Source of the DNA: JAWLBW01 sp041687475
GTDB taxonomy: Bacteria > J088 > JAWLBW01
DNA: 5,045 nt
NCBI GenBank assembly: GCA_041687475.1
Contig: JAWLBW010000322.1
Location: forward strand, 1 to 5,045
Direction: 5' to 3'
This document shows, one piece after another, positions 1 to 4,586 of the stretch (its first letter is position 1; each line of letters begins with the position of its first letter). The notes beneath the pieces are model-generated. The model worked only from the letters and a program-made list of their open reading frames with translations, was not told where the DNA came from and ran no database searches. Made by a program: the position numbers and the translations under genes.

Positions 1-477
1 GCGGCAATCGACGGTAAGCATTTCACCGGTCGGCTCCAGACGAATCCACTTGTCGCCGTCGCTGATCTCGATGACCTCGCGGGGCATGAGGTAGGTGCGC
101 GGCGCGGTCAGGTCGCGAATGCCGGCTTCACGAATGAGCTCGACGAACCGGGCCGACGAACCGTCGAAGACCGGCACTTCGGGCCCCGATACCTCGACCA
201 GCACATTGTCGATGCCGAAGGCATAGAGCGCGGCCATGAGATGTTCGGTGGTCGACACGAAGGCCGTGCCGTTGGCGATGGTCGTAGCAAGACGGGTATC
301 GAGAATCGAAGTCGATCGGGCTATAATGGGGGCAGCGTTCTGCAGGTCGCCCCGCAGAAAGCGAACACCCGCCCCGGCCGGAGCCGGGTGAAGGGCCAGA
401 TCGACAGGCGCGCCCGTATGAAGGCCGACGCCCTGCGCGTAAACGGTGTGCTTGATGGTAGTCTGGTAGAGTTGCAT
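1..477 (-). CDS. lpxC: LpxC, UDP-3-O-acyl-N-acetylglucosamine deacetylase (partial: N-terminal 159 residues)
   Basis: LpxC is the zinc-dependent cytoplasmic deacetylase that makes the first committed step of lipid A synthesis, removing acetate from UDP-3-O-acyl-GlcNAc. Only the first 159 codons lie in the window; the frame is still open at base 1. The N-terminus carries the family signature GVGLHTG (residues 16-22). TTEHLMAAL (76-84) supplies Glu78, the expected catalytic base, and His79, a zinc ligand, at the same numbers as in E. coli LpxC. GIDNVLVEV and PEVPVFDGSSA follow. The remaining zinc ligands and the second domain are beyond the left edge, so a possible fusion to FabZ cannot be judged. 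The ATG at 477 fits the family N-terminus (about one residue longer than E. coli up to GVGLH). An in-frame TAA at 487-489 excludes any upstream start. There is no Shine-Dalgarno sequence, and promoter-like elements end only a few bases before the ATG. Confidence 0.96.
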   Translation of the reverse strand, partial: MQLYQTTIKHTVYAQGVGLHTGAPVDLALHPAPAGAGVRFLRGDLQNAAPIIARSTSILDTRLATTIANGTAFVSTTEHLMAALYAFGIDNVLVEVSGPEVPVFDGSSARFVELIREAGIRDLTAPRTYLMPREVIEISDGDKWIRLEPTGEMLTVDCR

Positions 478-485
478 GGTGCCGG

Positions 486-508
486 ATTATAAAGCAAGAA
501 GCGTACCA
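486..508 (-). promoter_or_regulatory. Candidate lpxC promoter: perfect -10 TATAAT overlapping a sigma-54-like -24/-12 element
   Basis: On the minus strand a perfect TATAAT lies at 491-486, only 8 nt from the lpxC ATG, which would put the transcript start at or within a few bases of the start codon. No good TTGACA-like -35 lies 16-18 bp upstream; TGGCGT at 514-509 is weak. Immediately upstream and overlapping is TGGTACG-N4-TTGCT (508-493), one mismatch from the sigma-54 consensus TGGCACG-N4-TTGCW, with the diagnostic GG (507-506) and GC (495-494) exactly 10 bp apart. Sigma-54 initiation there would begin near 482. Either reading gives almost no 5' leader. Which sigma factor is used, if either, cannot be decided from the sequence. 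Confidence 0.5.
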
Positions 509-516
509 ACGCCATT

Positions 517-527
517 CCGGTTACCGG
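517..527. repeat. Short dyad CCGGT-T-ACCGG upstream of lpxC
   Basis: This is an 11-bp perfect inverted repeat (CCGGT, central T, ACCGG) lying 8 bp upstream of the sigma-54-like element of lpxC. Its position is suitable for an operator, but in GC-rich DNA a 5-bp half-site could easily occur by chance. No regulator family is recognised. Confidence 0.25.
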
Positions 528-591
528 GCGGCCTGTTTCCCAGCCTTTCCCCAAGCGGAAACGCGCTTTCGGCGTGACCCCGGCGTTACAG

Positions 592-611
592 CTGTGATAG
601 ATACGTCACAG
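592..611. promoter_or_regulatory. Dyad CTGTGA-N8-TCACAG, possible regulator binding site
   Basis: A perfect 6-bp inverted repeat separated by 8 bp lies about 115 bp upstream of the lpxC start codon. The half-sites look like CRP/FNR-family half-sites (TGTGA/TCACA), but the canonical CRP spacer is 6 bp rather than 8. Further GTGAC/GTCAC words lie at 574-578 and 620-624, making a small cluster. A role as an operator is inference only. Confidence 0.3.
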
Positions 612-686
612 GCATTCATGTCACGAAAGCCGATTTGTCAATGGGGGTCTCGGCGATATGATATGGGCTTCCGGAGCAGCGACAAC

Positions 687-707
687 GCAGACGGCAGACG
701 GCAAAGG
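687..707. repeat. Short 7-bp tandem repeat (GCAGACG x2 plus a degenerate third unit)
   Basis: GCAGACG occurs at 687-693 and 694-700, followed by the related GCAAAGG at 701-707. The unit length is the same 7 bp as in the large repeat block at 4413-4572, although the unit sequence differs. Confidence 0.6.
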
Positions 708-808
708 CTGATTTCAAGCGGCCGATTCCCGATGAATGTCGCCGGTTTGCGTCGCCCCATCGGGTTACGCCTTGCTCGTCGAATCGAACGCCCGCCTTTC
801 CCTGAACG

Positions 809-836
809 AAAAAAAGGCTCCCCGAAGGGAGCCTTT
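809..836 (-). terminator. Rho-independent terminator of lipoprotein A gene
   Basis: On the minus strand a perfect 10-bp stem (AAAGGCTCCC at 836-827 pairing with GGGAGCCTTT at 822-813) closes a C(UUCG)G tetraloop, one of the most stable RNA tetraloops. The T run on the minus strand spans 815-809. It begins about 20 bp after the TAA of the lipoprotein A gene and separates that gene from lpxC. Confidence 0.95.
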
Positions 837-856
837 CGATAGGTTTCGCCGTCGCC

Positions 857-2179
857 TTATTCGGCGGCGACCAGGCCATCCTTGTATTCCTGCGCGAGCG
901 TATCGTTCGTGCGGAATTCGGTGGCCTGCCATTCGAACCGGCCCTTCTCAACCGTGTACACGGCGTACTTCTGAAGGCGGCCGAGCTGCTCGGGCGTGCC
1001 CGTAGCCGCATCGCCGTCGGCCCACAGCGCACATTCGCCCACGGCGGCGCCGTTGGACATGCCTGTGGGAAGGTCGCCGTCATTGGCGGCGGCATAGCCG
1101 AACTCTTCGACCTCGACATTGAGGCCCTCTTCGACGATCTTCACGCGAAGGCCTTTGTAGTACCATTCATGACGGGTGTTGACCCAGCCGGCCGACTCGT
1201 CTTCACACTTACCGGTTTCGACGGCGTCGAGCCTTTTCGTTTCCGGATCGTCGACCGTCTGCGCCGTGTGGAAATCGATGCAGGAGTCGAGCACGCCGCG
1301 CTTGGTGGTATCGAACTCGCGGGTGCCGCGCGTTACAATGTGCAGGGCATCGACGGTCGTGTCGCCGACCTTGATCTTCTCGATGGCCACGGCGCCGACA
1401 ATATTGCCGTCTTCGTTGATCCAGGTGTCGCCCACCTTGACCTTTTCGGGAACGAGCATGTTGTTCCAGACTTCCAGCGGCTCGTCGTCATAGACGTCGT
1501 TGTTGCCGAGAATATCCCACGATTCCCACACGAAGCCTTCGGCATTGAAGCGGGCATGCGTCGAATAGTCATCGTCGTAGAACTGCATGTTGCTTACGAC
1601 GGTCTGCGTGTCGGTGGTGACCGTCTCGGTCATCGCGATGCTGAAGTTTCTCTCGTCTTCGATCAACGCGAGCTCGAGTTCGTACGGCGTCAGGTACATG
1701 TCGAGCGCACGCGGGCCGTCTACCCCGGCCTGCGTATCGATCCAGATATCGAGGTTCGGCTTACGGAGGAAGAGCTGGCCGTACGAGAGATCGCCCCATA
1801 CGTTGACCTCGCTGTCGGCCCAGGCACTGTCGTACGAGTCGGGCAGGAACCAGGCCTTCTGCTTACCGGCGACGCGCGTCTTGCTGGTGAACTCGAAATT
1901 TATGTCGAAAACAGTCTGCCGTTCGTCGACGCGAACCTGGCAGGTATCGGAAACCGTGTCGCCGGTGGCAAGCACGTCAAGGCCGTCGACCTGCGTTACC
2001 GTGCCGCCGAGATCGACATAGGACTCGACCACGGCCTTGGTCGAACCGGTGCCGGCCACCATGAGGCCGGGCTCAAAGTCGGTCAGAAACGAACGAACGG
2101 TGGGTTCGGTTTCTTCCGACGCACAGCCGACCGCAAAAACCAGCGGCAGGCCGAGCAGAAAAGCGCTACTGCGTTTCAT
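857..2179 (-). CDS. Secreted acidic lipoprotein A, family not recognised (440 aa; tandem paralogue of B)
   Basis: I do not recognise this family. The N-terminus is a lipoprotein signal peptide: Lys2-Arg3, a hydrophobic core at about 6-17, then AVGC with the acylated Cys19. There is no Asp after Cys19, so under E. coli Lol rules it would go to the outer membrane. The mature protein is rich in Asp/Glu and has four more cysteines (80, 300, 325, 383), all conserved in B. The segment KVGDTW (247-252), then a beta-like stretch to HIVTRGT and HEWYYKG (337-343), recalls the layout of beta-rich lipoproteins of the DUF3108/TapB type, but this is only a pattern impression. The start is the ATG at 2179: it has AGGA 8 nt upstream and matches the start of B. 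The frame extends to a GTG at 2269, but that adds a basic, non-hydrophobic stretch before the signal peptide. The gene ends 20 bp before a strong terminator. Confidence 0.93.
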   Translation of the reverse strand: MKRSSAFLLGLPLVFAVGCASEETEPTVRSFLTDFEPGLMVAGTGSTKAVVESYVDLGGTVTQVDGLDVLATGDTVSDTCQVRVDERQTVFDINFEFTSKTRVAGKQKAWFLPDSYDSAWADSEVNVWGDLSYGQLFLRKPNLDIWIDTQAGVDGPRALDMYLTPYELELALIEDERNFSIAMTETVTTDTQTVVSNMQFYDDDYSTHARFNAEGFVWESWDILGNNDVYDDEPLEVWNNMLVPEKVKVGDTWINEDGNIVGAVAIEKIKVGDTTVDALHIVTRGTREFDTTKRGVLDSCIDFHTAQTVDDPETKRLDAVETGKCEDESAGWVNTRHEWYYKGLRVKIVEEGLNVEVEEFGYAAANDGDLPTGMSNGAAVGECALWADGDAATGTPEQLGRLQKYAVYTVEKGRFEWQATEFRTNDTLAQEYKDGLVAAE

Positions 2180-2289
2180 GAGGAGTATCCTGATGGAATT
2201 GGGTAAAGCCAGAGGCGTTGGGAACGCTGCGTTGCGTGCAGGGCGAAAAGCCCGACGCCGCATACGCACCCGGCGCCCTGTTTAAAAAG
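2180..2289. other. Leader region of lipoprotein A without a convincing promoter
   Basis: Between the terminator of B and the start of A there are about 110 bases. The best promoter-like pair on the minus strand is TTTAAA followed by TATGCG 16 bp later, which is a weak match. A small GGGC-GAAAA-GCCC hairpin lies at 2241-2254, and CAGGGCG (2239-2245) has a distant inverted copy CGCCCTG (2274-2280), so the leader may fold. A may depend on read-through from B or on a non-standard promoter. Confidence 0.4.
2188..2191 (-). promoter_or_regulatory. Ribosome binding site of lipoprotein A (decides the start)
   Basis: AGGA on the minus strand lies 8 nt before the ATG at 2179. It supports that start over the GTG at 2269 or the ATG at 2263 in the same frame. 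Confidence 0.75.
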
Positions 2290-2314
2290 AAGGGCTCTCC
2301 GAGGGAGAGCCCTT
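2284..2314 (-). terminator. Rho-independent terminator of lipoprotein B gene
   Basis: On the minus strand an 11-bp perfect stem (AAGGGCTCTCC at 2314-2304 pairing with GGAGAGCCCTT at 2300-2290) encloses a 3-nt loop and is followed by a T-rich tail with five Ts at 2288-2284. It starts about 24 bp after the TAA of lipoprotein B and lies between the two paralogues. Confidence 0.92.
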
Positions 2315-2338
2315 TGAAGTACCAGGGAAACGGCAGCC

Positions 2339-3676
2339 TTATTCGGCGGCCAGGCTTTCCGTGTATTCCTGCGCGAGCGTGTAGTTCGAGCGAATTTCGC
2401 TGGCCGTCCAGCTCCACTTGCCGGACTCGACCTCGTAAATGGCGTACGGCTGGAGACGATCAACCTGCTCGGGGGTACCCGAGGCGTTCTGGCCATTGCG
2501 CCAAATGCGGCAATCGCCCGGCGTGCTGGCATTCGCGTTGCCGTAAATGTCGCGGCTACCGGTCGGAATGTCGCCGTTGTCGCCGGCGGCGTAGCCGTAC
2601 TCGACAAGGTTAATCTCAACGAATTCGACTTCTTCCTTGATCGGAACGCCCTTGTAGTACCAGACGTGCTCGATGTTGACCCAACCGGCCGAATTCGTGT
2701 TGCACTTGCGGGTGGTCACGCTGTCGATCTCGACGACGCTCGGATCGTCGACGGTCTCCGAGGTGTAGTAGTCGACGCAGGAGTCGGCAACGCCGGTCTT
2801 GGTCACGTCGAACTGGCCGGTGCCGCGCGTCACGATGTGCAGGGCTTCGACATTCTTACCGCCGACGTTGACCTTTTCAATGGCCACGGCGCCGACGATA
2901 TCGCCGTTCTCGTCGATCCAGGTGTCGCCGACCTTGACGTTGTCGGGAACGATCATGTCGTTCCAGACCCACATGGGTTCGTCGTCATAGGCGTCGTTGT
3001 TCTCGACGAAATCCCACGTTTCCCAGACGTAACCGTCAGCCTTGAAACGGGCGAAGACCTCGAAGTCGGTATCGTAATCGTGGTCGGTGGTGACGACGGT
3101 CTGCGTGTCGGTGATGACCGTGTTGGTTTCGACCGAGGCGTATTCCATCGACTCTTCGAAGAGCGCGAGTTCGAGCTCGTACAGTTCGAGATACATGTCG
3201 AGCGGGCGCGGGCTGTCGGTATTGTCCTGGGTGCTGATCCAGATATCGAGGTTCGGCTTGATGGTGAAGAGCTGACCGTACGAGAGGTCGCCCCAGACGT
3301 TTACGTCGTCGTCGGCATAGGCATCGTCATAAGAGCCGGGCAGGTACCAGGCCTTCTGCGTGCCGGCAACGCGAAGCTTGCTGCTGCCGGTGAAGGATTC
3401 CTGCGTGACCGTCTGCCGGTCGTCCTGGCGAACCTGGCATACGCCCGAGTTACCATCGGTGGTAGCCAGCGCGTCAAGGCCGTCGATCTGCGTAACCACG
3501 CCGTTCAGTTCGACAAAGCGTTTCGTTTCCGAGGTGCCCGCGGCTTCGCCGGCCACCATGAGGCCGGGTTCGTAGCTGGCTGCGAACGAGCGAACGGTCG
3601 GTTCGGCTTCGTCGGTCGAGCAACCGACCGCGAAGGCGAGCGGCAAACCGAGAAGAAGTGCACTACTGCGTTTCAT
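2339..3676 (-). CDS. Secreted acidic lipoprotein B, family not recognised (445 aa; tandem paralogue of A)
   Basis: This is a close paralogue of the downstream lipoprotein A. By hand alignment I count about 225 identities over the first 370 residues with no gap, then a 6-residue insertion in B before Cys389 and a conserved tail (GTPEQ, TLAQEY, final AAE). The signal peptide has Lys2-Arg3, a hydrophobic core and AVGC with the lipid-bearing Cys19. Ser follows the Cys, so outer-membrane sorting is expected under E. coli Lol rules. Cysteines 80, 300, 325 and 389 match those of A and could form two disulfides. I count about 78 Asp/Glu against 29 Lys/Arg, so the protein is strongly acidic. Strongly conserved stretches include VNVWGDLSYGQLF (125-137), KPNLDIWI (140-147) and IVTRGT (281-286). 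The ATG at 3676 has AAGGA 7 nt upstream and a near-consensus promoter. Function unknown. Confidence 0.94.
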   Translation of the reverse strand: MKRSSALLLGLPLAFAVGCSTDEAEPTVRSFAASYEPGLMVAGEAAGTSETKRFVELNGVVTQIDGLDALATTDGNSGVCQVRQDDRQTVTQESFTGSSKLRVAGTQKAWYLPGSYDDAYADDDVNVWGDLSYGQLFTIKPNLDIWISTQDNTDSPRPLDMYLELYELELALFEESMEYASVETNTVITDTQTVVTTDHDYDTDFEVFARFKADGYVWETWDFVENNDAYDDEPMWVWNDMIVPDNVKVGDTWIDENGDIVGAVAIEKVNVGGKNVEALHIVTRGTGQFDVTKTGVADSCVDYYTSETVDDPSVVEIDSVTTRKCNTNSAGWVNIEHVWYYKGVPIKEEVEFVEINLVEYGYAAGDNGDIPTGSRDIYGNANASTPGDCRIWRNGQNASGTPEQVDRLQPYAIYEVESGKWSWTASEIRSNYTLAQEYTESLAAE

Positions 3677-3683
3677 GTGAATG

Positions 3684-3688
3684 TCCTT
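3684..3688 (-). promoter_or_regulatory. Ribosome binding site of lipoprotein B
   Basis: AAGGA on the minus strand lies 7 nt before the ATG at 3676, a near-ideal Shine-Dalgarno spacing, and fixes the start just before the signal peptide. Confidence 0.85.
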
Positions 3689-3720
3689 ACAAACAAGGGG
3701 TTGAACAGAAAGCGGTTGAA

Positions 3721-3749
3721 AATCTACCGTAATGACCGATAGTTGTCAA
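3721..3749 (-). promoter_or_regulatory. Sigma-70-type promoter of lipoprotein B
   Basis: On the minus strand a perfect -35 TTGACA (3749-3744) is followed, after an optimal 17-bp spacer, by TAGATT (3726-3721), a 4/6 match to TATAAT. Initiation near 3714 would give a leader of about 38 nt containing the ribosome binding site. It is the clearest promoter in the window. Confidence 0.82.
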
Positions 3750-3764
3750 ACCTGTGAGCGTCCC

Positions 3765-3776
3765 GGCAATAATGCC
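3765..3776. repeat. Dyad GGCA-ATAA-TGCC upstream of the lipoprotein B promoter
   Basis: A 4-bp perfect inverted repeat lies 15 bp upstream of the -35 box of lipoprotein B. The placement would suit an activator site, but the half-site is short and no regulator is identified. Confidence 0.2.
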
Positions 3777-3859
3777 TGCATTTCGGACGCGCATGACCGG
3801 AGCGACGGTAAATCAACAGAATGGTATATCACCAAAATGCCGCACTGCGCAACCGGAAT

Positions 3860-3869
3860 GGTCATGACC
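3860..3869. repeat. Perfect palindrome GGTCATGACC
   Basis: This 10-bp perfect palindrome lies about 110 bp upstream of the lipoprotein B -35 box. The core ATGACC also occurs at 3732-3737 inside the B promoter spacer and at 3793-3798. These could be half-sites of one regulator, or chance. Confidence 0.25.
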
Positions 3870-3930
3870 GCCTGCCGGGCAACCAACCACTCCGGGACAG
3901 CTTTCCGCCGACCCTGTCGACCCCCTCCGC

Positions 3931-3964
3931 TCGGTTCCCGGCGCAGTTGCGCCGGGGAAGCCGA
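3931..3964. repeat. Strong GC-rich hairpin (8-bp core stem, AGTT loop)
   Basis: CCCGGCGC (3937-3944) pairs perfectly with GCGCCGGG (3949-3956) around AGTT. Outer pairing of TCGG (3931-3934) with CCGA (3961-3964) and of TT with AA extends it with two bulged G residues. No T run follows on either strand, so it is not a typical intrinsic terminator. Confidence 0.6.
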
Positions 3965-4110
3965 ACGTCCACCTCAAGGCCACTCGTGCCGCCCCTGTAC
4001 AGCACCAGCCGGTTAGCCGATACTGGAAAATGGGCCGCACTGGCACTGCCATTCATGCATGCAATATCCGGGCCAATCCTGCGAGGCGCGGCTGAGCGGC
4101 CCCCCGCCCG

Positions 4111-4124
4111 ACCGTGCAGGCGTC
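4111..4124. repeat. Direct repeat copy 1, ACCGTGCAGGCGTC
   Basis: This matches 4590-4603 at 13 of 14 positions in the same orientation. The two copies enclose about 465 bp, including the heptad-repeat block. Confidence 0.4.
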
Positions 4125-4126
4125 AC

Positions 4127-4146
4127 GACTGACAGAGATGTCAGTC
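4127..4146. repeat. Hairpin GACTGACA-GAGA-TGTCAGTC
   Basis: A perfect 8-bp stem closes GAGA, a GNRA-type tetraloop if the plus strand is transcribed. As DNA it would equally be a dyad operator. No T run follows. Confidence 0.5.
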
Positions 4147-4412
4147 TCGATGGCGCGCCGAGCCTTGAAGGTAAGCAGAAAACGCCGGCCGCTTCCCCTG
4201 GATAGGCCGGGAAAAGGCCCTTTGCAGCCCGTGCGGAAAGGGTTTCGGGCGCCATGCGCCTGCCTGCCTCATCCCGCGCAATGTCTCTCCTACCCGTCGG
4301 CCGGACTTTTTATGCAGCGCCGCGTTTAAGGTAAAAACCAAGGCATCCTACCTGAAGGCGACGCCTTTCCAAGGAACCAACGGGCGACTGGCAGGAATGT
4401 CAGGGCACGCGA

Positions 4413-4572
4413 GGAAACGGGGAACGCGGAACTCGGAACGCCGGAAAAAGGAAAACGGAAAAATGGAAGAAGGAAGATGGAAGAAGGAAGATGGAAGATG
4501 GAAGATGAAGAAACGCGGAGCGCGGAGCGAATCCGGTTCCGCTTTGCGATCTGCGATCTGGGATCTGGGATC
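4413..4572. repeat. Composite block of 7-bp tandem repeats beside thiL
   Basis: Nearly the whole segment can be written in 7-base units. GGAANNN units run from 4413 to 4506 with single extra bases at 4420, 4442 and 4464: GGAACGC/GGAACTC (4421-4441), GGAAAAA/GGAAAAC (4443-4463), then six units of GGAAGAA or GGAAGAT (4465-4506). CGCGGAG occurs twice at 4514-4527. Four TGCGATC/TGGGATC units fill 4545-4572. The first part is purine-rich on the plus strand. Because 7 is not a multiple of 3, the block reads as a 7-residue periodic peptide in any frame, such as FHLPSSF on the minus strand, which explains the long open frames here. It ends 14 bp from the thiL stop codon. Confidence 0.9.
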
Positions 4573-4586
4573 TCTCCTGCCTCCGG

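Larger units (their letters stand above)
478..808. other. Intergenic region between the lipoprotein A terminator and lpxC
   Basis: About 330 bases with no supportable gene. Short open frames exist on both strands but lack ribosome binding sites and recognisable protein content. The region holds the lpxC promoter elements, two dyads (517-527 and 592-611) and a short 7-bp tandem repeat (687-707). A perfect TTGACA on the minus strand near 639-634 has no acceptable -10 partner at 16-18 bp, so I do not call it a promoter. Confidence 0.6.
3750..4412. other. Gene-poor intergenic region
   Basis: About 660 bases without a gene I can support. The open frames here (for example 3821-4132 plus and 4013-4255 minus) lack a ribosome binding site, have low-information basic/proline-rich content and match no family I know. 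The region contains a perfect 10-bp palindrome (3860-3869), a strong GC-rich hairpin (3931-3964), an 8-bp hairpin with a GNRA loop (4127-4146) and one copy of a 14-bp direct repeat (4111-4124). No tRNA, RNase P, tmRNA or SRP RNA signature was seen. Confidence 0.6.

Noticed and set aside
592..611. Canonical CRP binding site
   Set aside because: The half-sites fit, but the spacer is 8 bp instead of 6, so I record it only as a dyad of unknown regulator.
616..1119. 167-residue minus-strand open frame
   Set aside because: It runs through the terminator at 809-836 and overlaps lipoprotein A in another frame, with no ribosome binding site or recognisable content.
1169..2206. 345-residue open frame on the plus strand, antisense to lipoprotein A
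   Set aside because: The minus-strand gene has a signal peptide, ribosome binding site, terminator and a clear paralogue. The antisense frame has no ribosome binding site or known domain, and a parallel antisense frame in the paralogue follows simply from shared GC-rich codon use.
2180..2269. N-terminal extension of lipoprotein A from the GTG at 2269
   Set aside because: It adds 30 mostly basic residues before an intact lipoprotein signal peptide, has no counterpart in B, and ignores the AGGA 8 nt before the ATG at 2179.
2666..3742. 358-residue open frame on the plus strand, antisense to lipoprotein B
   Set aside because: It is the same shadow effect as over lipoprotein A. Its 3' end runs through the B promoter, and nothing supports initiation or function.
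3821..4132. 103-residue plus-strand open frame in the gene-poor region
   Set aside because: There is no ribosome binding site, the composition is proline/arginine-rich as expected of random GC-rich frames, and it spans the 3931-3964 hairpin.
4340..4367. Possible attenuator-like alternative pairing (AAGGC/GCCTT copies before a T5 run on the minus strand)
   Set aside because: The stems are only 5 bp with either a 3-nt or an 18-nt loop, and there is no downstream minus-strand gene nearby to regulate.
4413..4572. CRISPR array
   Set aside because: The units are 7 bp with no unique spacers and no neighbouring cas genes, so this is a simple tandem repeat mosaic.
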